Shown here: positions 10,303 to 21,156 of the stretch, in pieces | Layout of the letters: the number at the start of each line of letters is the position of its first letter | Numbering within the stretch: the first letter of the stretch is position 1 | NCBI GenBank assembly: GCA_023159155.1 | Contig: JAJNNX010000047.1 | Span: forward strand, 372,001 to 436,000 | Length of the DNA: 64,000 nt | Reading direction: 5' to 3' | Source of the DNA: Ustulina deusta | Taxonomy: Eukaryota; Ascomycota; Sordariomycetes; Xylariales; Xylariaceae | Program-made: the position numbers and the translations under genes | The notes under the pieces: generated by a model | Databases searched by the model: none | What the model was told of the DNA's origin: nothing | Seen by the model: the letters and a program-made list of their open reading frames with translations, nothing else

Positions 10303-12186
10303 TCATGAGTAATTCAAAGGCTGTACATATACGCTGTCGTCAACGGTTGTTGTCAACGTCCCATTCGCCTCAAATACATTAACAAGTGCATCGACGGAAA
10401 GATGAAACCCGTCCGGACTCGTTTTCTTTGTGCTATAGGTCTCGCCGGTTCGCACGAGGTCGGAGTACCAATCAGCGACTTCGAGCGTGGGCGATGGGTT
10501 CGTGCGTGTATAGTTTTCGTATCCGTTGATGAAGTTGATACCGTCATCAGAATAGTTATTATATTGAACCGCTACGCTCTTGATCGATGCGCTGTCGGTG
10601 TTCTCCGTGATCGTCACCGTAGCGGACCCTGAAGCATTACCCAGAAGGGTGTATGTTCCCTCTGCAATACTAGGAAGAGTAGGCGTCGTTTCGCCAGGAA
10701 CGTAGGGTGTGGCCCAAGGTACGACATCGGACACTGGCTCCACGCTCGGTAAAGTATAGGGTTCACGGCTCGTGAGCGTCGCGAGCATGAAACGCACAAA
10801 TCGGCCCCCGGGCTCGGTCGAGTTGGGGCATGGGAGGGGATTCACCCCGCCACAGGCAGGTGAGGCTGTCATGTCCTGCCAATACGCGATTTTCGTGCCA
10901 TCAGGCGACCATCTTGGGTCCGCTCTCCCATTCCATTCGGGGTCGTTGATTGCACCACTCCCCGCCACGCCGCTGCCTGCCTCATTGATCTTCTGGCCGA
11001 AATACTCACCGCGGTCGCCGTAGCGATCAATCAGATACAGCTCGAAAAAGCGTCGCTGGTGATTGTTCCGAATCGATGAGGTCACTGTCGTGGCGATCAA
11101 GTCAATCAAGGGCGGGACGCCACGCATAGCTGCCATGAACATCTGACGGTCGGTACCTCGCGTGTCCATGACTGCGGTCCACTGGTCGTCAGGCGAGATA
11201 TCCACGGGATCGGCGTACTCGGGGTGAGCTGTGAGCCGACGAACGGAGCCTGTGGCCAGCTCGACCGCGTAAAGGTCGACATTGCATGACTCGGTCGAAT
11301 AGCCGATAAATGAAATCTCTCCTCCGCGGCCGCTGAAACCTCGTAACTCACCGACTTCGATCGGCAGAGGATGGAACACTATCTGGTCCCCATCGACGGT
11401 CCAGGGCGGGGTATTGTTAGGGCTATAGAGCCTCGAGACATTCAGCAGGTCATATCTGGCGACGAGAGGTTCGCCAGTAGTTGGCGATGGGTTGAATTGG
11501 AGACGCGAAAAATAGGCAAACTGGGATATCACCCCATCAGCAATTACAAAGGAGTTAAAGCCAAGATGAACGTTGTCGGGGTGGAGCCGCAGCTCACGAA
11601 TAGCGCCGCCAGCGCCTGAGCCGTCGGGTGTGACATTCCATCGGATGGGATAGATGAATGTGCGCTCTGGGGTGCAGTCCGAGTCTGTGAGAGAGAACTC
11701 GCCACAGTCGACAATGTTGGTCCCGACGAGGAGACGTCGGCCGTCTTGAAAGGCGTGAGGATAGTCCCATGTGTCGCTTATGCCGAGCGAATTTTCGGCA
11801 GGAACACCACATGTGACACATTTCCACGGATCGCCGTTGGGGAACAATGTGCCGTCTGTCTTGATCAAGATGATTTGAGAACCATTATAAATGCTCGCAG
11901 GATCGGGTACCTCTGGTGCGCCAGTAAACGTGACGTAGGCCACGATATGGCCGCCGTCAGGCAGAAAGCTGCCAGACTGAAACCCTTCACCGTACATCCC
12001 CTGGCTGATACATCCTGTTCCCCTTGGGTTTATATCTGGTGTACAAGACCCAGTAGCGACTGGAGGCATTGGCAGCTCGACGACCTCGACTGGCTCCGGA
12101 GCTGGAGGATCAGGGACTGCGGCTGTTGCAGGCCGTGCATGCAACACGCTAAGCGCAGAGACGGCTGTGAACTCGACGAAGCGCAT
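10303..12186 (-). CDS. Secreted beta-propeller protein, saponin hydrolase-like
   Basis: Single-exon gene of 627 residues. I start at the ATG at 12186 because the residues that follow form a signal peptide (M-R-F-V-E-F-T-A-V-S-A-L-S-V) leading to a Pro-rich stretch. The longer upstream frame adds 30 residues that would mask it. The body has TolB/PD40-type propeller blades, for example P-R-W-S-P-D-G-T-K-I-A-Y-W near 10890-10930 and D-I-S-P-D-D-Q-W near 11190-11215, and paired cysteines (W-K-C-V-T-C-G and others) typical of an exported protein. From memory the overall pattern matches the fungal saponin hydrolase family, enzymes that remove glucuronic acid from plant saponins. That name is a family-level inference. 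It would act outside the cell, perhaps in plant defence-compound detoxification. No damage is visible. Confidence 0.8.
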   Translation of the reverse strand: MRFVEFTAVSALSVLHARPATAAVPDPPAPEPVEVVELPMPPVATGSCTPDINPRGTGCISQGMYGEGFQSGSFLPDGGHIVAYVTFTGAPEVPDPASIYNGSQIILIKTDGTLFPNGDPWKCVTCGVPAENSLGISDTWDYPHAFQDGRRLLVGTNIVDCGEFSLTDSDCTPERTFIYPIRWNVTPDGSGAGGAIRELRLHPDNVHLGFNSFVIADGVISQFAYFSRLQFNPSPTTGEPLVARYDLLNVSRLYSPNNTPPWTVDGDQIVFHPLPIEVGELRGFSGRGGEISFIGYSTESCNVDLYAVELATGSVRRLTAHPEYADPVDISPDDQWTAVMDTRGTDRQMFMAAMRGVPPLIDLIATTVTSSIRNNHQRRFFELYLIDRYGDRGEYFGQKINEAGSGVAGSGAINDPEWNGRADPRWSPDGTKIAYWQDMTASPACGGVNPLPCPNSTEPGGRFVRFMLATLTSREPYTLPSVEPVSDVVPWATPYVPGETTPTLPSIAEGTYTLLGNASGSATVTITENTDSASIKSVAVQYNNYSDDGINFINGYENYTRTNPSPTLEVADWYSDLVRTGETYSTKKTSPDGFHLSVDALVNVFEANGTLTTTVDDSVYVQPLNYS

Positions 12187-12508
12187 CTTGAGCTCCGAGA
12201 GAATAGGCGAATGTCGTAACGTGGCAATGCTCTTCAATTTCGCCCCGCCAGAGACAAGTTGGCTCGTCCACCACAACGAACCGCTGGATAGCCTCCAGAC
12301 GTGAAAGTTAAATAAGACGTATGCTATCGTGCGACGAAGGTGAATGTGTGAAAGATAGAGACCACTTCAGTTTTGCGTTGTTCGTGCGTGTGCCTTCTAT
12401 AAGTACTCAGCGGTCCATCAAGGGGGAGGCCACAGACTCGGTTCAGTCCGCAGGCAGCACACCTTAAGGGGTCTACGTCTAATGCGACTTGACCATCATT
12501 AGGAAATA
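12187..12508. promoter_or_regulatory. Upstream region of the secreted propeller gene
   Basis: About 320 bp between the gene's ATG and the transposon at 12509. The minus-strand promoter must lie here or have been displaced by the insertion. I see no distinct operator-like motif. Confidence 0.4.
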
Positions 12509-14433
12509 AGCTAACACCCCCCCTTGCAAACCACCCCATCGCAACCCAGCCACCAAAATAGCCACCCACCAACTTTCGAAACCATTATTCATAGCACAAC
12601 ATAGTATTTATAGCCAACCTTAGTGTTTTTATTAAATATTAAAACGTTCTAACCTTAATTACATTTTTAGTTTCTGTTTCCTCCGCTTCTAGTACGTCCT
12701 TGTCCCTAGCTTTATCTATATATAGCGTTCGCTATTGCAATTTTTGCTTGACTTGCTATATATAGGTTATATAAATAAAACAATAACCAAGTAGCAATTT
12801 AACTAACTTATGCTTTAATATAGTCTTTTTAGCTAGTTTAGCTTTTAATAGCTTAACGTATACTTTTAAAATCGCAATTTTTTTAGCTTTCTAGTTAAGG
12901 GCTTTACTAGCTTTTATAAAAAATAGCTTTTGTAGTAAATTATTAAAAAAAAAGTAGTGCTTAGCTAATTTCTAAGTTATATACTGCAAATTTTAGCTTT
13001 TTATAAATATTATAATTTTTATTTAGCTTGGTTTAAGCTAATATTTAAATGTTTTAAATTAATCGGTTAATATAAATATTAGCTAAACTTTATAAGCAAT
13101 ATTTTTATTTTTAAACATAATATATTTCAAAAATAATAGCAATTAAATATTTTTTAGTTATATTTTAGTTATTATTTATGTTTTTTTAATAGTTTTTAGC
13201 AATAAAATAGTATTGCAAGCCTATTTATATATTATAATTATGTTTTTTTTTAAAAGTATAACGCTAAAGCAGCTTTTAAATGTTTTTTTAACTTTATTTT
13301 TAAACTTTTTTTTTAATAAACCAAAAACTCTAACGTTTAACGCTTATATAATATAGTTATAATATAGTTTATAAAAAACAAATTATATTTTATTTAAAAA
13401 ATAGAGCTATAAAAAGTTGTTATTTATATATAAGTTATAGCTATTATATATTAGCACAACCTATATATTATTAAAATAGCTTTAAACAAATAAAATAAAA
13501 ATATTAATAAATTAATTAATAATAATAAAGTTATAGGTCTATTTATTAAGCAAAGTTCTAAACTGCTAGTTTTTAAATAAACTATAATTTATATTTAAAA
13601 ACTATTAATTTTAAACATTAATTTTTTTAAAAATAAATAGCAATAATAAAGCAATACTTTTGCTACTAATATACTTAAGAAATATTATTTATTTGCTTTT
13701 TTTAATATTTTTTTTTAAAGCTATATATATTAAAGCTTTATAAACAACTTAATAACCTTTTTTTATGCCTTAGCCAATACCTATTTTGTTGGCATTAAAA
13801 AATTATTCTAAAAATATATTTATTAGTTTAAAAGCTTTAAAACATTTAAAAAATAGCTTAATATTAGCTATAGTTGCTTCGTTAACGCGCAAATAGCTAA
13901 TAAACATTAATCTAGCAGTTTTTAGCTTAAGATTACAAAAAAAAAAACATATATGCTATAACTTTCCAAGTATTTTAGGGTCTCTAAAAACTAATAGTAT
14001 ACGTTCAGCTATATATTTAAATTTAACTATCAAAAATATAAAGCTTAGCTTGGCCTAACCTATAGCTTAATTAGCTAGTTTAGTTTTAAAGTATAAAAAT
14101 AAGATCTAAAAGTATTAGTATGACTGTTTTTTAGTTGGAATGCTATTAAAGCAGCAGCATATATATAACTAATTAATACCCTATTAAATAGCTGCTTATT
14201 TTTACAAAGTACCAAGTTAAGCAGTACAAACTATAGCTGCTACACGCTATTAGTTGCTATATAAAAGTATTGCAATAAAAAAGAGTTAATTCTAAAAAAA
14301 ATAAGGGTAAAAAAAGAATATAAGAACTAAACGCAGTTGCGTTATTTAACAATTTTTAATTGAGGTAGTTAGGGTTAGTAGCGCGTTTTTAGCTGGGTCG
14401 CGATGGGGTGGTTCGCAAGGGGGGGTGTTAGCT
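12509..14433. mobile_element. AT-rich DNA transposon with TIRs and TA duplication
   Basis: A 1925-bp block with inverted ends. The left end begins agctaacaccccccc and the right end is its reverse complement. About 42 bp match at each end (12509-12550 and 14392-14433). The two differences I see are G in the right TIR and A in the left, as expected from RIP. TA dinucleotides flank both ends (12507-12508 and 14434-14435), the target duplication of the Tc1/mariner-Fot1/pogo superfamily, and the size also fits Fot1-like elements. The interior is extremely AT-rich and keeps no readable transposase. Insertion lies about 320 bp upstream of the secreted propeller gene. Confidence 0.85.
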
Positions 14434-14505
14434 TACATTGTAGGTGGACGAGGTTGTCGGCTGTTCGGCCTGTCAGCTTTCCTCGTATTGCGCCAGCAGC
14501 TATCT

Positions 14506-14585
14506 TCTTTCGCGTATTGTCACATCTCCTTCCGCGTATTCTCGCATCCCCTTCCGCGTATCCTCGCTTCTCGCTCCGCATACCG
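14506..14585. repeat. Short tandem repeat, about 22-bp unit
   Basis: Three to four diverged copies of a roughly 22-bp pyrimidine-rich unit (core ttccgcgtattctcgcatcc) directly right of the DNA transposon. It is not coding as far as I can see. Confidence 0.6.
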
Positions 14586-15451
14586 AGTGGGTACGTGGCG
14601 AAGCCCGACTCCCTGCTTGGGGCATATTCGGAATAATGTGCTGCCCCGACTCAGAATAGGCGTCCGCATTGAACAACGTCCGTGACGCTGATTCGCAGGT
14701 CTTATCGATATTGAATAACTGTATAAGTTTATAGTTCTTTTCTGAAATTTAATCTTGGCCTCTCTAGGTGTGCGTTGTAAGGACCACCTTACTACCCGTT
14801 ATGAGGGTGCACTTACAGGTGTAGCACTAGCCACTCCAGTGCGGTATCCCTACGTATCCGTATCAAGAACAGTTCCAGGGTTAACTAAAAAACCTAACGA
14901 TTCGGAATACTCGAAATGCTATTCTCTTGAAGTGACTGGAAGTGCCGGCACAAGTTCATTCACGGCATGGCTCCCTTCGAGCATCTATTTTCTAGCCGAA
15001 CCAGCAATAAAAGGCTCTCTAACAACCGCAGACATATCAGAAGACTGCCTCATTGCTTTATATCGTACATAAAATGGAACAGCCGGTGAATTGGAGGCAG
15101 CGTAATTATGTCTGGAATCGAGGGAACAGAGACACTGCTGGGTTCGTCGATGTTGCATCCATCGGGCGTCCAGTCGATATTCTGGTCCAGCCAGCACCCC
15201 TGTCGCTGTCTTTCTTCTTTGCGCACGGTGCAAGTGGATCTTCCGGTTAAGTTAGGTATTATGAAATCAAGCTTTAGGCAGACTTCTTGACGAGGCTGCT
15301 GTAACTCCTTCTATCTAATCTCGATAGAACTGAGGCGTCGAATGAACCGGCGGAGGACCGTGACAGTACACAGAACTTGACGAAATTGAAAAGTCCCACA
15401 GGCGCCATGTTAGATACTTAAGCTGCTGTCAAAAGCTGGCTTGCATGGCAT
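14586..15451. other. Intergenic before the tRNA gene
   Basis: A plus frame from about 14755 to 15072 is open but begins at TTG and has no recognisable content. I see no supported gene here. Confidence 0.4.
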
Positions 15452-15613
15452 GACCGGTTGGCGCAATGGTAGTATGTTATAACCCGACCCGCTTTATGCA
15501 ACTGGTCCAATGACTAACTCTAATTTTCAGGCGTATAGACCTCCTACTCAAATACTAGTCTCTGGTATGTAGAGGTCAGTCTAGGGTTGCGGGTTCGAGT
15601 CCCGTGCTGGTCG
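15452..15613 (+). tRNA. tRNA-Arg(CCU) with two introns, one spliceosome-like in the D loop
   Basis: The 162-bp locus folds into a complete tRNA once two inserts are removed. Acceptor strands are 15452-15458 and 15606-15612 (7 pairs with G-T wobbles), discriminator G 15613. The D stem is GCGC 15461-15464 with GCGT 15531-15534. The anticodon stem is TAGAC 15536-15540 with GTCTA 15579-15583, anticodon CCT at 15543-15545 after T33. The T arm is GCGGG/CCCGT around TTCGAGT (15589-15605). The A box (about 15459-15471) and B box GGTTCGAGTCC (15592-15602) are intact, and a T7 terminator follows at 15617-15623. Intron 2 (15547-15577, 31 nt) is canonical, after position 37. Intron 1 (15472-15530, 59 nt) interrupts the D loop and starts GTATGT, has CTAAC at 15514-15518 and ends TTTTCAG. 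The predicted mature tRNA is 72 nt before CCA. Whether it is functional is not known. Confidence 0.85.
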
Positions 15614-16253
15614 CTCTTTTTTTCCCTCCGTCCCTATATTGTTCATACTCAAGTTTGGTCTTGATGCTGTCCCCGGAGGACTTTTTGTTGCCTTGGGTGG
15701 TAAGTCATCATTCTTGACTCTGGAAAACTATATTCTTAACTAAGCAGGTTACCTAATGAACTATAACTCTCAAACAACATGTGTAGATAGGTAGCTTAAA
15801 AGCTGTGCAAAGTCACAGCTTACCTAATACTTGGTGGGGTTCGGAGCATCATTGTGGGGCGGTGCCAGGTCGATTAACACGATAAGGCTGGCGAGATAGG
15901 TAAAGTACTTACATACAGCACGCGAACGCGCTAACCAAAGCTTCCTGTCGCATTCACCGTTGCCAACAGCATTCTTACTTATACTGCGACCTGTCTCTCT
16001 ACCGTCCTTCTTTTTCACCTGCCTCTTTTCCTGCGACGCGTCTCCCAAACAATTCGACCTCTTGACACTTCTCACTTCCTGTGGACGGCTGCCATATCCA
16101 AGGGACCAGTCTCCAATCGCATTCCATCACGAACAACCGCTTCATCGGCTCATCTTCATCCTGGTGGCTGTACTGCAGAACTGAAATATGTCTATTGCCA
16201 GATGATACCTATCATGATAGCCCCTTGAGCTCTCATCGCGCCATCACATCACC
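15614..16253. other. Intergenic and 5' leader of the Bre2-like gene
   Basis: Begins with the Pol III T-run terminator of the tRNA gene. The rest should hold the promoter and 5' UTR of the downstream gene. No separate gene is supported. Confidence 0.5.
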
Positions 16254-18172
16254 ATGGCTACCAACGACGAGCTGCCGAAGAGGCAGATAACACCTATCCC
16301 GGCTCCCGTGCTTTCAATACCCTGCATCCCCCAAAAGAGAGTCCTGGAAGACGACCATGCGCCGCCCATCTCGTCGCCGCTGAACCCAAACCCAAGCCCA
16401 AACCCGAGCGCGAACGCGAACTCGAACCTGAACCCGAATGCAAATATGACTTTCAACCCACAGCCGCACGACGACCTGGTAGCCATGGCTCGCGAGAAGC
16501 CAGCGAGAGCTAAGAAGGACACCCTGAAGAAGCGAGAGTCCAAGGTCGGTGGTGGTGCCGGTGGCAGTACCGGCGGCGGCGGCGGTGGTGGCAGTACTGA
16601 CAGCTCGAGAGCGACGCCCGATCCCAAAACCAAGGATCCCATACCCAGCGAGTCGTCGCCCTTGCGATACAAGCTGGCCCCTCCCAAGCCCTCCGACTTT
16701 GATCCCGCACGGGGTCCTGTATTCACTCACCATCACCACGTTCCCGCCCCTGACGGCTCTATCCTCCAGTTCTTCGAGACCTCGGAACAGTAAGTTGTTG
16801 CTCCCCATAACGATGCCATGCCATGCCATGCCTAGGGCAGACCGTCGACAAAGCCCCGCTAACCTACATGGCAAGCGTGTATAATAAGAAGAGCTATCAC
16901 TACCTGCACTGCATTGCCGACCCCGCCTTCCCCTCCTCCTTCTACTATCGTCAGACCGAACCTGAGCCCTACGGCCCTCACATCAGTTTCGAAGATGCCT
17001 CCACACACATGTATCTCGACCAGTCGGGACGCCATGTGACGACAGACAAGGGGTTTCGGATGGCGAGAGCGAATGTGGCCGTGCGCGAGGGGACGTGGTA
17101 CTGGGAATGCAAGATCACCAGAGGAATTCTGAAAGCCGAAGGCGGAACGAGGAACGCGACCAGTGGCAAGGATGCAGCCTACCAACCCGAGTCGCACGGT
17201 CATGTGCGCGTAGGTTTCGCCAGACGGGAAGCGTCGCTAGATGCGCCCGTCGGATTCGATGCGTATAGCTACGGCCTGAGAGACGTCACCGGCCAGAAGG
17301 TGCACATGTCCCGACCCAAAGATTTCTTCCCCCCCGGCGAGGATATGAGAGAAGGTGATGTGATAGGCCTCGAGATTCGACTGCCATCCGAGCACCTACA
17401 CAGGAAGATCGCCCAGGGACAGTATAACCCGGCCGTGGACCTGCACGAAGAGGATGAGCCCACTCTAGAGGCAGCTAACATCATTCGAGATCGGATACCC
17501 ATCAGATTCAAAGCTCATATTTACTTCGAGAAGATAGATTACCACACAACGAAAGAGCTCGAGGACTTGATGAACCCATCGCCGGTGGGAACATCCGGCC
17601 AGGCAGGTAATAGGTCGAATGACAAGCCGAATCCGAACCATGCCGTTCCTTCTCTACGGACACTACCGAGTTCCTACATCAAGGTGTACAAGAACGGAGT
17701 ACTGATGGGCACCCCGTTCACTGATCTGCTTGCTTTCCTCCCACCGGCTTCGAAACCCCAGCTACAAGTCGGTGCTCGAGAGGGCAAAGATGATGGCATG
17801 CTCGGATACTACCCCGCTATCAGCGTATTCCGGGGTGGTGCGGTCGAGACCAACTTTGGGCCTGACTTCTGGTATCCACCCCCTGGATATGCCCTCCCCC
17901 AGAGCGATGTGGAGATGGTGGATGTGGACGAGGACACGGTGCGCGTGGGTACGCCGCAGCAGAAAAAGCTGGAGAAGATGCGGGCTATCGCAGACCGCTA
18001 CGATGAGCAGATTGTCGAGGACGTCGTCGCGGATATCGTCGATGAGGTCGACTTCTGGATGCAAGATGGTGCGCGCGTGCTTGATCGCACTGGTGGGCGT
18101 GATGAGAAGGCCGAGCCAGTGGGCATTGCGCCCGCGAGTGAAGAGATCAAAGAATTAGTCCAAGATGATTAA
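16254..18172 (+). CDS. bre2: Bre2/Ash2-like SPRY protein, COMPASS subunit
   Basis: Two exons, 16254-16789 and 16876-18172, give 610 residues. The intron (86 nt) has a GTAAGT donor and a gctaac branch site 13 nt before its AG. Nearer AGs do not keep phase, and this splice joins F-F-E-T-S-E-H to V-Y-N-K-K, a conserved junction in the family. Residues 43-62 are Asn/Pro/Ala repeats and about 100-108 are poly-Gly, both low complexity. The SPRY domain spans roughly residues 215-500, with G-T-W-Y-W-E-C near 250, V-R-V-G-F-A near 289, G-D-V-I-G-L-E near 340 and V-Y-K-N-G near 450. Bre2/Ash2 works with Set1 and Swd/Sdc subunits in COMPASS to methylate histone H3 lysine 4 in the nucleus. The Ash2 winged-helix/PHD region is absent, as in fungal Bre2. 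Confidence 0.9.
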
Positions 18173-19119
18173 TGCCAGCATCATTCTTCCGTTTCTCCGG
18201 TTCTATGGCTTGGGATCTACCCCTCGCCCATGATGTTGTTCAGGGAAATGCATGCACAGAGAAAAGTGGAGACGGGCTACAGTGCCATGTCACTCTTATT
18301 AGTAGTTGTGTCCCGCCAATGTTTTGGCGATTTCATCAACCACGCACACGCGGCACCTCGCTCGCTAAACAACAATAACAGCAACAATAACAACAACATT
18401 CCGGCTCTTGCATCTCTTACCGAGGTATAAGCAGTTCAATTCCTATCTTATCATTATATCTTACCACTCGAAGAAACATACCAAGTCGGATTAGTGTAAT
18501 GAAGAGAGGTCGCAAGCCGCGTGCCGTTACGATCGACCTACGAGATAGATTCCGGAGGGACGAGGCGTGCCATATCTGCAATTGCGGAGGCTGCGGCAAG
18601 TGGCCTCGTGAAAGGCCATTCGGTTGGTTCTCTCCGAACAACCTCCTACTTGAAGTAGGTAAATAATACCCCAGATAAAGTTATATGAAAGAATAGGCAA
18701 CCCCCTCCCTGTTGACTCGCGGTGCTTGACTATTTTCCTGCGTGCAAGTGAATACAAAAAAAAGGTTTAGCAGAGTTGGCATGCTTATTTTGCTTTCTAG
18801 AATGAACCGTCTATCATATACATAATTCATCAGTATCGTTTCGTCTGTCTTTTTGAAGCTATATACCTGCCGGTCCCAACCATTTTCAACTCATCTCGAA
18901 AAAATAATCAGGGTTATATTAGTACTTCTTCTTCCCAAGGATTTGTTGGCATTTAAATCAAAAAGTAGGAGCCGAGAGAGGGAGAGAAAGAATGGAATTC
19001 CGGGTATCATATCATCGTTATGTCGCCATAAAACCAAAATCAGTCCATCATAACGAAGCCGACTCTAGCCTCCTTACACCAGACGCCTAGCTAGTACCCA
19101 CCCACTCACTCCCTACTCC
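18173..19119. other. Intergenic between convergent genes
   Basis: Holds the 3' regions of the Bre2-like gene (plus) and the following minus-strand gene. Includes a CAA/AAT-rich stretch near 18368-18400. I see no gene. Confidence 0.5.
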
Positions 19120-20472
19120 TTAAGTAGTATTCGCCGCCTCTCGGGCGGCGTCCGTTGCGGGAGGAGCTGCCGGCGCAGCAGTAGCAGCAGCCAACATGGG
19201 GTCATCCGGCAACTCCTCGACACGGGGTCGTCCCTCGATCTCATCGTCATCCGGGTTCGCCTCGGCAGCAGCAGCAGCAGCAGCAGCAGCATCCGAAGCC
19301 TCGCGCTCGAGCCGGACCTCGCGGCCGCGCTTATAGCAATACCAGAGCATGGAAAGCAGCAGGAAGACGGCGAGGCTCCAGAGGACGTTGGTGCCGACGA
19401 AGGCGGGGAAGCGGGTCTTGAGGGCGTTGACGATGCCCTTGAGCAGGCCGACGAGGGCGCCCGGCTTCGTGACGAGGTCGTGCAAGTTGGCGGGCGTGAG
19501 GAACGTCTTGGCCGCGCCTTTGAGCCCGCCGTCCTTGCCCTCCCCGGGCTTCAAGCCCTGCGCCTCGGCCGCGGCGGCGAGGAGCTCGGGCGCCAGGCTC
19601 GAGGTGAGCTTCTCGGGGAGGTGGGCGACGAGCTTCTTGAGGCTCGAGGGGAGCTTCTCGTAGGTGCGGGCGAGCACGCCGTCGCGGTCGTCGAGGAGGG
19701 CCACGAGGTCGCCGTAGGCCGTCGGCACGCCGTTCACGAGGTCCTTGAGCACCTGCGTGAACCTGCGCGCCATGTCGGCCGATTCGGACGACAGCGAGAA
19801 GGCGCGGTTGTTCTTCGCCGATAGGTCCAGGTCGTCGAGGACGCGGGCCAGCTCGGTCTCCTCCTTGGATGCTCCCGACGTCGAGGGCACGGCTAGATGG
19901 TCTGGGTGGAGATCTGGGGCGGGCTTGCGACGCAGCGAGATGTTGCGCGACAGGTTCGTCACAAAGCTGAAGCGCTTCGGTTTGTGGTCGTCGCCTGTAG
20001 ATGACGACGATTCGTGCTTGCCTTTCCCCTTGGATTTCTTGGATTTGGCGTCTCTGCTGGATATGCTGGATGCATCGTCGCTGTCGATGTCGATGACGGG
20101 TGTCTTGACGCGGGGCGGGAGAGGGGGCGGGTTCTCGTCTTCGTTCGCGTCGGAGTGGGCGAGGCTCGCATCGGACGCGGTGAGGCGCTCGAGGAACTTC
20201 TCGTCTTCGTGGTCGAGGACGGGCGTGCCGTCTATCGAGACGTCGTCGCCATCGCCATCCCCGGGGTTGGAAGACACGATCTCGAAAGAGGGTGAGGGCG
20301 ATGCAGCGGGCACTCCGGACGCCGTGTCTGCTGTTGGCAGAGGTATGCCGTCCTTGACAATTTCTGGCGCGGCTTGCTTCTCCTTCCCCTTCTCCTTCTC
20401 CGACTTGTCCTTTTCGGCAGCCTTCTGTTCCCGGTGCTTCTTCACCTTCTTCAACGTGAAGTATTCCAGCAT
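19120..20472 (-). CDS. Conserved fungal protein with C-terminal membrane anchor
   Basis: Single-exon gene of 450 residues starting at an ATG. The N-terminus (M-L-E-Y-F-T-L-K-K-V-K-K-H) is followed by a highly charged Lys/Glu segment, then a long Ser/Asp/Pro-rich disordered region (about residues 40-190). An Ala/Leu-rich helical domain (about 205-345) contains L-V-N-G-V-P-T-A-Y-G-D-L. One strong hydrophobic helix (about 357-379) is followed by a basic stretch and a poly-Ala/acidic tail. The topology is that of a tail-anchored or single-pass protein of the ER or outer mitochondrial membrane. Orthologues in filamentous fungi are often labelled ring-like domain protein, but I see no RING cysteines, so I give no function. 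Confidence 0.8.
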   Translation of the reverse strand: MLEYFTLKKVKKHREQKAAEKDKSEKEKGKEKQAAPEIVKDGIPLPTADTASGVPAASPSPSFEIVSSNPGDGDGDDVSIDGTPVLDHEDEKFLERLTASDASLAHSDANEDENPPPLPPRVKTPVIDIDSDDASSISSRDAKSKKSKGKGKHESSSSTGDDHKPKRFSFVTNLSRNISLRRKPAPDLHPDHLAVPSTSGASKEETELARVLDDLDLSAKNNRAFSLSSESADMARRFTQVLKDLVNGVPTAYGDLVALLDDRDGVLARTYEKLPSSLKKLVAHLPEKLTSSLAPELLAAAAEAQGLKPGEGKDGGLKGAAKTFLTPANLHDLVTKPGALVGLLKGIVNALKTRFPAFVGTNVLWSLAVFLLLSMLWYCYKRGREVRLEREASDAAAAAAAAAEANPDDDEIEGRPRVEELPDDPMLAAATAAPAAPPATDAAREAANTT

Positions 20473-21156
20473 CCTAGCGTGCCGGGTGGTGAGGAATGGA
20501 TTCTAGGAAAGGACAAGATTGCGGGTTTAATGGCGCGGGTTCCGGGACGCAACTGACCACCACGGTGATAATTGTGATGGAAAAACAGGAAAATCCAATT
20601 GAGGGTGTCTGTAAGTACGGTGCTTGCTATAGGATGGTAAAGACAACGTTCGTCGTAGAGGAAGTGGTGGGAGGCCGTCGGTATCTTGCCGCCTACGTCA
20701 GTAATCGCACCGCCACAAAGAGCTTTTGTGGCTGGGGTGTGGCGAAAGCTCCTGTTCCCCCGAAACCTCTTGTAAGCATCTGAGCAGAGTCCCGGGTCTC
20801 CTTAGTACTGAATAATGCAAAAAAAGCGTAAAACAAGAAAACATAGAAACAAGAAAGATGCATTCCATTTTTGGGGTATCAAAAACGTACAGTAGCACGA
20901 GTAGAAAGCCAGCGTAGGTATTGTACAATCGTAGAATTCGCATCGTACATCTCCATCCATCCCTCCATCCATCCCTTACTCAGAGTCTTCAGTGCCTTGC
21001 AGAAAAGCCAAAGCCATCAAACCGCAGTAGGTGTCTCGAACCGTATCAGGCTATGTCCGCCCATATTCGTGAGTATCGTGAAGGCATTTTCTCTCTTTGT
21101 TTTTTATTTTTTTCGTTTCCTGGGCGTCGTCACATCCCTTCCATGTCTTCGTTCCT
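20473..21156. other. Intergenic between two minus-strand genes
   Basis: Promoter of the gene ending at 19120 plus the 3' region of the Nse1 gene. Contains a CATC-rich repeat near 20950-20980. No gene is supported. Confidence 0.5.

Noticed and set aside
14755..15072. 105-codon plus frame
   Set aside because: Begins at TTG, no in-frame early ATG, no known motif, no splice context.
15452..15613. Reading the tRNA locus as a tRNA-Trp pseudogene
   Set aside because: The ends resemble fungal tRNA-Trp, but after removing both inserts the anticodon is CCT with a perfect anticodon stem, which fits Arg.
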